64,000 bases of DNA from CALFMR01 sp035550595 (GCA_035550595.1 DASZOV010000115.1:3420-67419), one strand, 5' to 3'; positions 27,154 to 35,124 are shown, numbered from the stretch's first letter. Notes: a model not told the origin generated them from the letters alone. A program made the numbers and translations.

Positions 27154-28553
27154 CGGTCGTCCGTGTCGCGCGCTTTCTGACCGTCGCCCTCGTGGCCTGG
27201 GGCGCATTCGCGTTCGGCGCGGTGTATCCCTGGGCGTACTGGCCGCTGGCTGCGGTCGCAGCACTCGTCGGCCTCTGGGGCATCGTCGAAGGCCGGGCCT
27301 GGAACGATCCGCGCGCCCGGCGTCTCGGTTTCGCGCTGGCCGTGCTCGTCGTCGCCGTCGCGCTGCAGGTCACGCCGCTCCCCGTGTCCTGGACGACGGC
27401 GATCTCGCCAGGCATCGATCGGTTCTTCGAACAGTACCAGCTCGGCTACACGCCGCCGGCGGCGGGATGGCGCGCGCTCTCGCTCGTGCCGGACAACACG
27501 CTGGTCGTGCTGGTCGTCCTCGCAGGCTTCGCGCTGCTGCTCGTCGGACTCGTGCGCACGGTACGGCGCATGGGACTCGATTGGCTCGCGACGGAACTCA
27601 TGGGGATCGGCGTCGCACTGGCCGTCTTCGGTGTCGTCCAGCGCGCGCTCCTCGGTATCGATTCCGGTCACCCGCTCGTGTACGGCTTGTGGGCGCCGAC
27701 CGAAGGCGGCCAGCCGTTCGGCCCGTTCATCAACCGCAATCACTTCGCCGGCTGGATGACGATGGTGCTGCCCGTCGTCATGGGATATTCGTGCGCGCTC
27801 GCGCAGCAGGTCGGCCGACCGGACACGCGCGGCTGGCGCGACTGGGTGCAGTGGGGCAGCACGGTGGAGGCGAGCCGGCTGATTGTCGTCGGCGTGTCCA
27901 TCCTCGTGATAAGCATGTCGCTCGCCTTGACCGGATCGCGATCCGGCCTCGCGGCATTCGCGGTCGCGGCGGCCGTTCTCATGATCTTCGTCGCGCGCCG
28001 CACGCGTACGGTCGCGTGGCGTGTCGCCGCGGCGGGCTCTCTGGCCGTGCTGCTCGTGGGCGCAATCGGGTGGGCCGGGGCCGACGTGGCCGTCAATCGG
28101 TTCAGCGTCGCCGCCCGCGACCTGCCGAATCGCGTGCACGTCTGGCAGGACACGTTGCACATCGCGCGCGACTTTCCCGTGACCGGCGTCGGCCTCGGCA
28201 GCTACGCTACGGCGATGCTCATCTACCAGACGGGCGATCGTGAGGTCATGTACGCGCAGGCTCACAACGACTACGTCCAGGCCGCGGCCGAGGGCGGGTT
28301 GCTGGTAGGATTGCCCGCGCTGTTCGTCGTCATTGTCCTCGTGCGACAGATCGTCCACCGACTCCGCACCGCCGAAGACGACCCGATGTCGGGCTGGATT
28401 CGGATCGGCGCGATTGCCGGCCTGGCCGGCATCGCCGCGCAGTCGTTCGTCGACTTCAGCCTGCAGATCCCCGGTAACTTCGTCCTGTTCGTCCTGCTCC
28501 TGGCCATCGCGATCCATCGTCCGGCCCGTTTGCCCTATGCGCATCGGGTGTGA
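27150..28553 (+). CDS. O-antigen ligase family membrane protein
   Basis: A 467-residue polytopic protein with about 12 hydrophobic helices. It carries the Wzy_C/WaaL-type periplasmic loop (PFGPFINRNHFAGWMTMV, and HIARDFPVTGVGLGSYATA followed by YAQAHNDYVQAAAEGGLLVGLPAL). The NRNHFAG and HNDYVQ motifs are signatures of the family. It could ligate the finished glycan to a lipid or protein acceptor or act as a second polymerase beside the 14705 gene. ATG overlaps the upstream TGA. Confidence 0.84.
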   Translation: MTVVRVARFLTVALVAWGAFAFGAVYPWAYWPLAAVAALVGLWGIVEGRAWNDPRARRLGFALAVLVVAVALQVTPLPVSWTTAISPGIDRFFEQYQLGYTPPAAGWRALSLVPDNTLVVLVVLAGFALLLVGLVRTVRRMGLDWLATELMGIGVALAVFGVVQRALLGIDSGHPLVYGLWAPTEGGQPFGPFINRNHFAGWMTMVLPVVMGYSCALAQQVGRPDTRGWRDWVQWGSTVEASRLIVVGVSILVISMSLALTGSRSGLAAFAVAAAVLMIFVARRTRTVAWRVAAAGSLAVLLVGAIGWAGADVAVNRFSVAARDLPNRVHVWQDTLHIARDFPVTGVGLGSYATAMLIYQTGDREVMYAQAHNDYVQAAAEGGLLVGLPALFVVIVLVRQIVHRLRTAEDDPMSGWIRIGAIAGLAGIAAQSFVDFSLQIPGNFVLFVLLLAIAIHRPARLPYAHRV

Positions 28554-29262
28554 TCTCGACGGCGTGCTGGCCGATCTGCACACGGCGTTTGCCGAGACCG
28601 CGCGACGGATGTTCCCCGAGGTCGCCGACGCGCTGACGCCGGCCGATGTGGCCGCGTCGCCGCCCGAAGACGACGAGCCGGCCGAGCCGGACGGGTATGC
28701 ACCGCCGCCCGAGATGGCCCTCTCCCGTCGGCAATCGGACGCCGTGTGGCGCGAGCTGGAAACGCGCGAAAACTTCTGGGAGTCGCTCGGCGAAATCGAA
28801 TCTGGCACCATCCGCCGGCTGGCGACGCTCGCGGACGCGCGCGGCTGGGAGTTGATCTTCCTCACGAGCCGTCCGCGATCTGCCGGACGCATCGTGCAGC
28901 AACAGAGTCAGCGCTGGCTCGCGCAGCAGGGCTACGAGATGCCGAGCCTGTTCGTTGTCCACGGATCGCGGGGCCGGATCGCCGACGCGCTCCAGCTCGA
29001 CGTCGTCATCGACGATCGGCCGGAGAACTGCCTGGACGTCGTCCTCGAGTCCAAGGCCGGTGCCATCCTCGTCTGGCGCGGGACGCGCGGCAGCGTGCCG
29101 GTATCAGCCAAGCGCATGGGCATTGCCGTCGTGCCCACGATGGAAGCCTGCCTCGACGCGCTCGTCGCGGCCGATCGATCGAAAAAAGACGTCCCGCTCC
29201 TCGATCGCATCCGCCAAATCTTCGGACTGCGCACGCGGCCCGCCGCGCCATTCCTCCGCTAG
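28537..29262 (+). CDS. HAD-superfamily 5'-nucleotidase-like protein
   Basis: A 241-residue protein that starts with the HAD catalytic motif RIGCDLDGVLAD, where the first Asp is the nucleophile. Later come IFLTSRPRSAG (motif II) and DVVIDDRPENC (motif IV). The pattern resembles the 5'(3')-deoxyribonucleotidase/NT5C group. A negatively charged insert (PPEDDEPAEPDGYAPPPEM) replaces the usual cap. The gene overlaps the ligase by 17 nt, so it is probably the last gene of the polysaccharide operon. Its role there is unknown. Confidence 0.72.
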   Translation: MRIGCDLDGVLADLHTAFAETARRMFPEVADALTPADVAASPPEDDEPAEPDGYAPPPEMALSRRQSDAVWRELETRENFWESLGEIESGTIRRLATLADARGWELIFLTSRPRSAGRIVQQQSQRWLAQQGYEMPSLFVVHGSRGRIADALQLDVVIDDRPENCLDVVLESKAGAILVWRGTRGSVPVSAKRMGIAVVPTMEACLDALVAADRSKKDVPLLDRIRQIFGLRTRPAAPFLR

Positions 29263-29617
29263 CTCCCACCATCTCGGCGAACAAAATCGTGCGCGATACA
29301 CGATTCTGTTCGAACGCCGTTTCACTCCTCATTCAATCCTGTTGTTCGCGTACGATTTCGTGCGCCGACGGATCTGCGGCCGATCCGTACGCCGTCCGCA
29401 CGAAAACGTAACGCACGCGCGAAAGTCGTGAGCCGTGGGATCGACACCTTCCGCAGCCGCCGTCCGAGTCGCGCATTTCACGCGAGTTTCCTGACGATCC
29501 AGCCTCGAACGCCGTGGCACATCGCTTGCCCCAAGACGACCGCGGCTGTCCTGGCGAGCACGCTCGCTGCCGGCATGCGACAGCCAACGAGCCTCTCAGA
29601 GGCCGAAAGGGTTGTCC
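29263..29617. other. Intergenic region after the polysaccharide locus
   Basis: About 355 bp without a credible gene. AATCGTG (29285-29291) and CACGATT (29299-29305) form a 7-bp stem with a 7-nt loop just after the nucleotidase and may end the long transcript, although no T-run follows. A sigma-54 promoter match lies at 29515-29529. I see nothing else convincing. Confidence 0.5.
29515..29529 (+). promoter_or_regulatory. Sigma-54 (RpoN) -24/-12 promoter
   Basis: TGGCAC (29515-29520), five bases, then TTGC (29526-29529) gives the exact GG-N10-GC spacing of RpoN promoters. The next start codon is 88 bp downstream (29618). Transcription would depend on an enhancer-binding protein. Confidence 0.6.
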
Positions 29618-30121
29618 ATGCTGCGATCGGTTGTTGCCGCTTCTGTCATCACTGCCTGCCTCGTCGTCCCTTCGCGCGCGTGGGCGCAGGAACTGACCAT
29701 TCCCGACGGCGGCCCGATGCTCACGCTCGCGGCCGCGCCTGTTTCGGCCGTCAGCTCACCAGCGCTGGCGCAGCGGGATCTCTCGCTCTATCGTCCTGTC
29801 GTGGACGAGCCGTCGCATTCGTCGAAGCTCCTCACGTCGCTGTACGTCACGACGGCCGTCATGCAGGCGCTCGACGTGCACTCGACCTATCAAGCCCTCG
29901 GGCGCGGCGCCGTCGAAGCGAACCCGCTCGTGAGCGGGATGACGGGTCACAAAGCCGCGTTCTTCGCCGCGAAGGCGTCGGTCGCCGCCGCGTCGATCAT
30001 GGCCGCGCGTCGGATGGCCGAACACAACAAGGTGGCGGCCATCCTGACGATGGTCGGCATCAACTCGGCCTACGCGATGGTGGTGGCGCACAACTACCAC
30101 GTCGCGAACAGCCTCCGCTAA
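29618..30121 (+). CDS. Exported or membrane protein, DUF5658-like
   Basis: A 167-residue protein with a signal peptide (MLRSVVAASVITACLVVPSRAWAQ). The mature part has a helix-rich end, SLYVTTAVMQALDVHSTYQALGRGAVEANPLV, where the D-x-x-S/T and E-x-NP residues recall DUF5658-type proteins. Two further hydrophobic helices follow. ATG 29618 is preferred over TTG 29612 because AAAGGG sits 6 nt upstream. Function unknown. It is the likely target of the sigma-54 promoter and is followed by a strong hairpin, so it appears to be a single-gene unit. Confidence 0.6.
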   Translation: MLRSVVAASVITACLVVPSRAWAQELTIPDGGPMLTLAAAPVSAVSSPALAQRDLSLYRPVVDEPSHSSKLLTSLYVTTAVMQALDVHSTYQALGRGAVEANPLVSGMTGHKAAFFAAKASVAAASIMAARRMAEHNKVAAILTMVGINSAYAMVVAHNYHVANSLR

Positions 30122-30135
30122 CGACCTCGAAATCA

Positions 30136-30169
30136 CGCACCGCCGCGGGCCTCGTGCCCCGGCGGTGCG
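30136..30169 (+). terminator. Hairpin terminator candidate
   Basis: CGCACCGCCG (30136-30145) pairs with CGGCGGTGCG (30160-30169). An inner GGG/CCC pair extends the stem. It starts 14 nt after the stop codon at 30121. No T-run follows, which is common in high-GC genomes. Confidence 0.5.
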
Positions 30170-30400
30170 CTCGTGCTCGTCGGACGTTTCACCCCGGCCT
30201 GTCAGCGGATCGCCCTCGCACTTTCCCGGTTTCCCATCTGTCATGGCGTGTTCGGCCCCAAGCTCCGATCGTCCAGGGAGCTGGAACTGCTGGGCCCTAC
30301 CGTGCGTCGCACGGCACGCAGCCCACGTCTTTCACGCGACACCTGTCCGTCAGGGCCCGACCGCGTTTATGATGGGCCGTCCATCTCGTATGGGTGACCG

Positions 30401-30733
30401 ATGACGAATGAGCGGCGACAAACGACACGCGTGGCGATCATGGGGCGGCTGCACGGCGTGGCCGTGTCGCTCGACATTCCCGTGAAAGTCCAGGACCTCA
30501 GCCTCGGCGGAATGGCCATCGAGACCTCCGTGGCGTTTCCGGTCGGCGCGGTACACGAGTTCGAGGTCACGCTCGGCGACGGATCATCCGTCCTCCTCCG
30601 CGGCCGTGTCATGCACTGTCGTACGATCTCGGCCGCCGACGTGACGCCCCTCTATTCCACGGGCATCCAGTTCGTCGAAGACGAGCCCACTGAGAACGCG
30701 GACATCGGCGACATCATCGACAAGTTGAAGTAG
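30401..30733 (+). CDS. PilZ domain protein
   Basis: A 110-residue single-domain PilZ protein. The c-di-GMP-binding signature is present: an Arg-rich start (RRQTTR, the RxxxR motif) and DLSLGG (the D/NxSxxG motif), and the final strand GIQFVEDE follows. It probably binds cyclic di-GMP and transmits the signal to a partner such as envelope or polysaccharide machinery. A -10-like TATGAT lies at 30368-30373, but no good -35 was seen. The 280-bp gap before it otherwise holds only the hairpin above. Confidence 0.8.
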   Translation: MTNERRQTTRVAIMGRLHGVAVSLDIPVKVQDLSLGGMAIETSVAFPVGAVHEFEVTLGDGSSVLLRGRVMHCRTISAADVTPLYSTGIQFVEDEPTENADIGDIIDKLK

Positions 30734-30790
30734 GGAAGACCAGAGCGCCGGCATCGTCGCCTGTCCTGGGCGAGCGTCCGGCGAGCATCC

Positions 30791-31249
30791 TCAGACGACG
30801 GCGGCAGGCGTATCGATGGGGTCGGCGTGGCCCGCGCGACCGAAGCGGCATGTCGGCGTGAACGTCGCGACGTGTGCGGCGTCGTCTCCGATCACACCAT
30901 CGCCCGTCGTCACCCACGCGTGGCCTTCGACGCCGCGTGTGCCGCGGCGGAAACCCACGACCAGTCGCGGGTCGGCCCCGCGGGCGGAGAGTTCACGGTA
31001 AAGCACGAGACTGCGACGCAGGCAGTTCCGGTCTCCAGGGACGAGCTGGCCCAGTCGCGTCACCGCGGCGGCGATTCGCTGTGCATCGCTGGCATCGGAC
31101 CGGCCGGTCGGCGCTCGCCACGCCCATCGAACCAGACGATTGAGGGGTACGACATGCCGCAGCACGCCGGCGAGCACGTACGTCGGCGCGAGACGAGCGA
31201 GCGTGATGGCCGTTCGCCAGCGTCGCCGCCCGACGGAGGCCGTCGGCAT
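30791..31249 (-). CDS. Lasso peptide biosynthesis B2-type protease (transglutaminase-like)
   Basis: A 152-residue protein of the Transglut_core3 type. Catalytic Cys76 sits in DRNCLRRSLVLYREL and His110 in VEGHAWVTTGDGVIGDD, with an acidic residue shortly after. Length and motifs match the stand-alone B2 proteases that cleave lasso precursor leaders. ATG at 31249 follows the kinase stop by 5 nt. It is the last gene of the minus-strand RiPP operon, and no transporter gene follows it. Confidence 0.82.
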   Translation of the reverse strand: MPTASVGRRRWRTAITLARLAPTYVLAGVLRHVVPLNRLVRWAWRAPTGRSDASDAQRIAAAVTRLGQLVPGDRNCLRRSLVLYRELSARGADPRLVVGFRRGTRGVEGHAWVTTGDGVIGDDAAHVATFTPTCRFGRAGHADPIDTPAAVV

Positions 31250-31254
31250 GATGG

Positions 31255-32115
31255 TCAGCTCACGCGTGTCGCCGCGTCGACGACGGCGTCGACGAGACGA
31301 CCGATTCGAGACAAGTCCGGACGGTAGGCGAGGTCGATGACCGGCGTCGACTCGACGACGGCGAGATAGAACTCGACGAGATCGCGCGACGCGGGACCAG
31401 CACTCGCGTCGATGGCGTGCGCGTGGGGGAGCAGCGCGGCGAACGCGCGCGCCTTCGGCACAACCGCAGCCGTCACGGTCTCGGCGAGTCCGGCGTCCTG
31501 GCGAACGAGAAAGATCGCGCGCACGGGGCACGCCTCAAGGCGCGGCTGTGAAAACGTGCGAACGCGTACGGGGTGTCGATTGAAGTGATCGCGAGAGGCG
31601 GGGCGCAGACTCGGCGCGAAGACACGCGGCCATGCGACGAGATCGCGGGCCGGCCGAGACAGCACGACGGAGTCGTCAGCGAACTGGACGTGACCGGCCA
31701 ATTGCATCGCGTACGCGAGCGTCGACTTGCCCGACCCGGACGCGCCGCAAAAAGCGAGGACGCCGCCCCGCGGCGCGAGCGCCGCGCTCGCGTGCAGTAC
31801 GTGCCAGCCCAGGCCCTGCAGGATGATGGGTTCGGCCGTGCCGGGGAATTCGCGCGCGATGGAGGCGGCGTCGACGCCCGGTTCGGGGTGAACCACGACG
31901 TCGTCTGAGCCACGCGTGAACGTGAAGGCGCCGAGGCCGCGCCAGACGATGCACCCGCCCGATGCCGAGATGAACGCACGACCTTCGAGTTCACCTGAGG
32001 GACGGCACCACGACGCCCCCGGGCGCATGTCGTGCGTCGATGCGGACGGCGCGCCGGCGAAGATCAGCCGGAGCACGGCCGGCGGACGCACCGACGCCGC
32101 GGACGCATTGCGCAT
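31255..32115 (-). CDS. HPr kinase-like protein of a RiPP locus
   Basis: About 286 residues. The C-terminal half is an HprK-type P-loop domain: GASGSGKST (124-132), a preceding LQGLGWHVLHASAAL strand and an acidic VQFADDSVVL. The N-terminal 80 residues are not recognisable as an HprK N-domain. In paeninodin-type lasso loci such kinases phosphorylate the precursor near its C terminus. The precursor here has a Ser six residues from its end. The first usable ATG after the precursor stop is at 32115. The open frame extends further upstream but overlaps the precursor gene. Confidence 0.75.
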   Translation of the reverse strand: MRNASAASVRPPAVLRLIFAGAPSASTHDMRPGASWCRPSGELEGRAFISASGGCIVWRGLGAFTFTRGSDDVVVHPEPGVDAASIAREFPGTAEPIILQGLGWHVLHASAALAPRGGVLAFCGASGSGKSTLAYAMQLAGHVQFADDSVVLSRPARDLVAWPRVFAPSLRPASRDHFNRHPVRVRTFSQPRLEACPVRAIFLVRQDAGLAETVTAAVVPKARAFAALLPHAHAIDASAGPASRDLVEFYLAVVESTPVIDLAYRPDLSRIGRLVDAVVDAATRVS

Positions 32116-32164
32116 CAGACTGATCGCGCCAGAGCCGGATTCGCCACCGGCCGGGGCCTGACGC

Positions 32165-32371
32165 TCAGAGACCGCAGACGTCGCTATCGTCGGGCAACGC
32201 GTGGTGCTTGAATCCACCGCAATCGTCGCCGCCACTCGCCTTGAGGGTCTGGACCAGAGCACTCACCGCCCCAGCCCGGGTGATCGTGGGCGCGGTCCAG
32301 CGTCGCCGGCCTGCGAGGAGGGGCGCCGCTTCGCCGAAATCGTCGCTCTTCCGCTCGTCTACTCGCTGCAT
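32165..32371 (-). CDS. Lasso-type RiPP precursor peptide candidate
   Basis: A 68-residue peptide between the cyclase and kinase genes. The leader carries the RRE-binding pattern W-x2-P-x-I-x3-G (W25, P28, I30, G34; RRWTAPTITRAGAV), equivalent to the lasso YxxPxLxxxG motif. After it come about 27 residues rich in Gly, Asp and His with two Cys (51 and 66). With canonical spacing from G34 the core starts at Thr42, placing Asp49 and Asp50 at core positions 8 and 9, where the ring acceptor is expected. The start was chosen because GGAG lies 8 nt before this ATG. An upstream ATG at 32395 has none. Confidence 0.68.
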   Translation of the reverse strand: MQRVDERKSDDFGEAAPLLAGRRRWTAPTITRAGAVSALVQTLKASGGDDCGGFKHHALPDDSDVCGL

Positions 32372-32396
32372 TGAGCACTCCAAAGTGGCTCTCATT

Positions 32397-34211
32397 CTAC
32401 GCTGATCCCGATGACAATTGTGTTCGAAGCCAGGCTTCGGTATTCAGTAATTCCCACAGTCGGTGCGTCCCCTTGAGTGAGACGGCGGTCGTCAGTAGGC
32501 TTTCCGCGGCCGACGGCCCATTCACGATGCCCAGTTCTTCCAGAGCCTGCACACCGCCGAGCGTCTGCCATACCGACCGCGCCGCCTGAGTGGCGCTGCG
32601 GTGAAGGACGCGATTGGCGAGGACCTTGGAACGCGCCTCCACGCCAAGCCCGGCGAGATACCGGCCGACACTCCGGCGCAGCCAGCCTTTGATCGCGCCG
32701 TCCGCGTTCAAGATGTCCGGGGGCATTCGACAGGCGAAGTCGACCAGGTCGGCATCGAAGTAAGGATGCAAGAACATGAATCCGCGCCGACCGCCGAGCG
32801 CGAAGAACTCTTCCATCTGCATCGACGTGACTGACGAGTCGAACGTCGTTCGCGTGTCGGCGAGCGCGAACGACGCGCCCGCCGCGCCGAGGCCGAGCGC
32901 CGCAGACGCGCGCGCTTCCTGCGCGCGGCGAAGCCTCGGATCGGGCGACATCCATGCCGGATCGCCAGCCGCGAGCCGTCGGCCGCGCGCGCGTCGCCAC
33001 ATGCGCGGTACGAACCGGCCGATCGCGGCACTCGCGAGTGGGCGAAGCCCGTACGGCACGGTGGGCGAAGCGCCATACGCCGCACGCCAGGCTCGCGCGA
33101 ACCGTGAGAGTCCGACCAGGTTCCCGTGCGCGAAGAGATCGGCCGCGAAGTACGGCGATGTCGCGAGCCACTCGTCGCCGCCCGCTCCCGTGAGGACGAC
33201 GTCGGTTGCGGGTGAGAGACCGGCGAGCGCATCGTACGCGGGCCCGAAGACGTTCATCAACGGAAACGGCAGCGTGCGGCTCAAGGCCAGACACTGCACG
33301 AGCAGCGACTCGCGGGCCGTCACCTCGTCGAATTCGAGCAGATGGAACGGGAGGCCGAGTTGCTCGGCTACCGCACGCTGCAGGGGACGTTCGTCCGCGG
33401 TCGGGTCGGAGAAGCCGAGCGCCAGGGCGACCAGCCGCGGAGCATCTCCGCGCTCGGCCAAGCTGGCCGCGACCCCGGCGATGCTGGTCGAATCGAGGCC
33501 TCCGCTCAGGAAGATGGCCGGGTGCGCCGCGTCGAGACATCGTCGCACGGCGCGCTCTTGCACGGCTTCGAACGCCGCGAACGCCTCCGCCTCGTCCGTG
33601 TGACGGTCGGCCTCGGTCGCCGGCGACCAGTACTCCTCGACGCGAACTCGGCCGGATTCGACAACCAGACATCGCCCGGCGGGTACGCGTTGCACGCGTT
33701 CGAAGAACGTTTCCGACGGATCGGGGAAGCGGCGGCACAGCGCGTCCGCCAATGCCACGCGGTTGATGGCGGGACCGACGCCCGGTTGAGATGTGAGGGT
33801 CTGCGGCAGCGACGCCAACAGCACGCGGGATCCAGTGTCGGCGTAGAAGAGCGGCGCGATTCCCATCAGGTCGCGCGTGGCGATGACTCGACCGGCCGTC
33901 GCGTCGACCACCACGAGCGCGTACGCGCCGCGCAGTTTCCGCAGGGCCTCGGCGCTCCATCGCTCGTACGCGCCCAACGCGAGCGCCGCGTCGCTCGTGG
34001 CGCGCGCGTCGACGCCGAGCTCACGCGCGAGCTCGACTCGATCGTGCAGTCGGCCGACCAGATCAACCGCGATCGGCCCCTGCGCCGCGCCCCAGTCGTG
34101 TGTCCACCGCGCGCGGCCCGGCTCGTCGCGCGGCACGTCGACGAGCCACGCCGCCGATGCAGTCATCCGGTGGCCCGCGCTGGACGCGGCGCCGCCGGCT
34201 TCGTCTGTCAC
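32397..34211 (-). CDS. Asparagine synthetase-like lasso cyclase
   Basis: A 604-residue AsnB-like protein. The N-terminal half keeps the fold (LRGAYALVVVDATAGRVIATRDLMGIAPLFYA) but has no N-terminal Cys (it begins MTDEAGG), so glutaminase activity is lost. The C-terminal half keeps ATP chemistry: PP-loop SGGLDSTS (236-243) and GAGGDEWLATSPYFAADL. These are the features of lasso cyclases (C proteins), which adenylate an Asp or Glu side chain and close the macrolactam. ATG overlaps the PqqD-like stop by 4 nt, and the precursor gene starts 25 nt after its end. Confidence 0.8.
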   Translation of the reverse strand: MTDEAGGAASSAGHRMTASAAWLVDVPRDEPGRARWTHDWGAAQGPIAVDLVGRLHDRVELARELGVDARATSDAALALGAYERWSAEALRKLRGAYALVVVDATAGRVIATRDLMGIAPLFYADTGSRVLLASLPQTLTSQPGVGPAINRVALADALCRRFPDPSETFFERVQRVPAGRCLVVESGRVRVEEYWSPATEADRHTDEAEAFAAFEAVQERAVRRCLDAAHPAIFLSGGLDSTSIAGVAASLAERGDAPRLVALALGFSDPTADERPLQRAVAEQLGLPFHLLEFDEVTARESLLVQCLALSRTLPFPLMNVFGPAYDALAGLSPATDVVLTGAGGDEWLATSPYFAADLFAHGNLVGLSRFARAWRAAYGASPTVPYGLRPLASAAIGRFVPRMWRRARGRRLAAGDPAWMSPDPRLRRAQEARASAALGLGAAGASFALADTRTTFDSSVTSMQMEEFFALGGRRGFMFLHPYFDADLVDFACRMPPDILNADGAIKGWLRRSVGRYLAGLGVEARSKVLANRVLHRSATQAARSVWQTLGGVQALEELGIVNGPSAAESLLTTAVSLKGTHRLWELLNTEAWLRTQLSSGSA

Positions 34212-34501
34212 CGCAGCAGTCCCTCAGCGCGCAACGCGTCGACGAGCTCTCGGCAGGCGGCCAGCCCGTCGCCGGCCGTGACGTCGAACTCCTCGGTGAG
34301 CCGCGCAGCCATCTCGTCCAGGCCCAAGCCTTCGACGATCAGCTCCCACACGCGCATGCCGGTGTCGTTCAGCTCGAAGATCGCGTTGGTCCGCAGGTCG
34401 ACGAGCACCCCGCCGTCGCCGACGCGTCGGACGACGATGTCGGGACTGGCGGGTGTGAAGGGGTGGGAAGACGTGGTGTCGCCTTTCGCGGCCGGCTTCA
34501 C
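34208..34501 (-). CDS. PqqD-family RiPP recognition element (B1)
   Basis: A 97-residue PqqD-fold protein (VVRRVGDGGVLVDLRTNAIF, ELNDTGMRVWELI, LTEEFDV). Such proteins bind the leader peptide and present it to the B2 protease. It starts with GTG, and GAGGA lies 4 nt upstream. It is the first gene of the RiPP set and overlaps the cyclase by 4 nt. The extended N-terminal 18 residues are low-complexity. Confidence 0.8.
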   Translation of the reverse strand: MKPAAKGDTTSSHPFTPASPDIVVRRVGDGGVLVDLRTNAIFELNDTGMRVWELIVEGLGLDEMAARLTEEFDVTAGDGLAACRELVDALRAEGLLR

Positions 34502-34529
34502 GCGTTCCTCGTGTGGATTGGACCTCTAC

Positions 34530-34553
34530 GCGCCGACAGGTTCGGTTCGGCGC
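34530..34553 (-). terminator. Stem-loop between barrel gene and RiPP genes
   Basis: GCGCCG (34530-34535) and CGGCGC (34548-34553) pair across a 12-nt loop, 16 nt after the barrel gene's end on the minus strand. It could be a partial terminator separating the barrel gene from the PqqD-like gene. Confidence 0.3.
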
Positions 34554-34569
34554 CGGAGAAGCGCCCGGC

Positions 34570-35124
34570 TCAGAAGTACAGGCTCAGTCCAACCACCGCG
34601 CGGAAGAAGTCGAAGTTGCTCGCGATGGGAATGACGCCGTTGTCCGACGGCCCCTGCAACGCGCGGTAGTAGCGCAGGTCGCCTCGCACGCCCACGTGAT
34701 CGGTGAGGAGCGAGTTGACGCCGATGCCGAGCACGATGCCGAAGTCGTTGTAATGCACGTCGTCGAAAATGTCGGTGCCCTTGACGTTCGGGCGAATCAG
34801 GCCGACGCCGACGAGTGCGTACGGCTTGGTGCCTTTGCCGTCCGGGTTGCCGCCGACGATGAAGCTCGCCGTCGCGGTCGTGACGCTCGCCTCGGGATTT
34901 TCATCGAAGAAGTTCGACGTCCGGGCGTACTCGAGCTCGAGGCCCGCCGAGTTGCCGAAGAAGGTGACCGACCCGCCGAAGGTCGGCTTGGCGGCCGGCG
35001 CATCGGCACCGAAGGTGACGCCGACGAGCGGCGAGATGAGCGTATCAGCCGCCGCCGCGGTAGACGGCACGGCCAGGGCGGCCGCCAGAACGAAAGACGA
35101 AACGGTCAACAACCTCGCGCGCAT
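34570..35124 (-). CDS. Small outer-membrane beta-barrel protein
   Basis: A 184-residue OmpA-like eight-strand barrel. A signal peptide (MRARLLTVSSFVLAAALAVPSTAAAA) is followed by Gly/aromatic strand patterns (LISPLVGVTFG, GGSVTFFGNSAGLELEYA, KPYALVGVGLI, GIVLGIGVNSLL, GVRGDLRYYRAL) and the terminal strand FFRAVVGLSLYF. No enzyme motif is seen. A -10-like TATACT reads toward the gene at 35187-35182. It lies 68 nt before the RiPP genes on the same strand and might be cotranscribed, but the stem-loop between them argues for caution. Confidence 0.72.
   Translation of the reverse strand: MRARLLTVSSFVLAAALAVPSTAAAADTLISPLVGVTFGADAPAAKPTFGGSVTFFGNSAGLELEYARTSNFFDENPEASVTTATASFIVGGNPDGKGTKPYALVGVGLIRPNVKGTDIFDDVHYNDFGIVLGIGVNSLLTDHVGVRGDLRYYRALQGPSDNGVIPIASNFDFFRAVVGLSLYF

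Noticed and set aside
29428..30372. A 314-codon frame on the plus strand
   Set aside because: It covers the exported-protein gene in another frame and runs through its terminator hairpin. It has no domain and Arg/Pro-rich low-complexity composition.
32165..32371. Core peptide starting at Gly47 (the most common residue 1 of lasso peptides)
   Set aside because: No Asp or Glu then lies 7-9 residues later, so the ring could not close.
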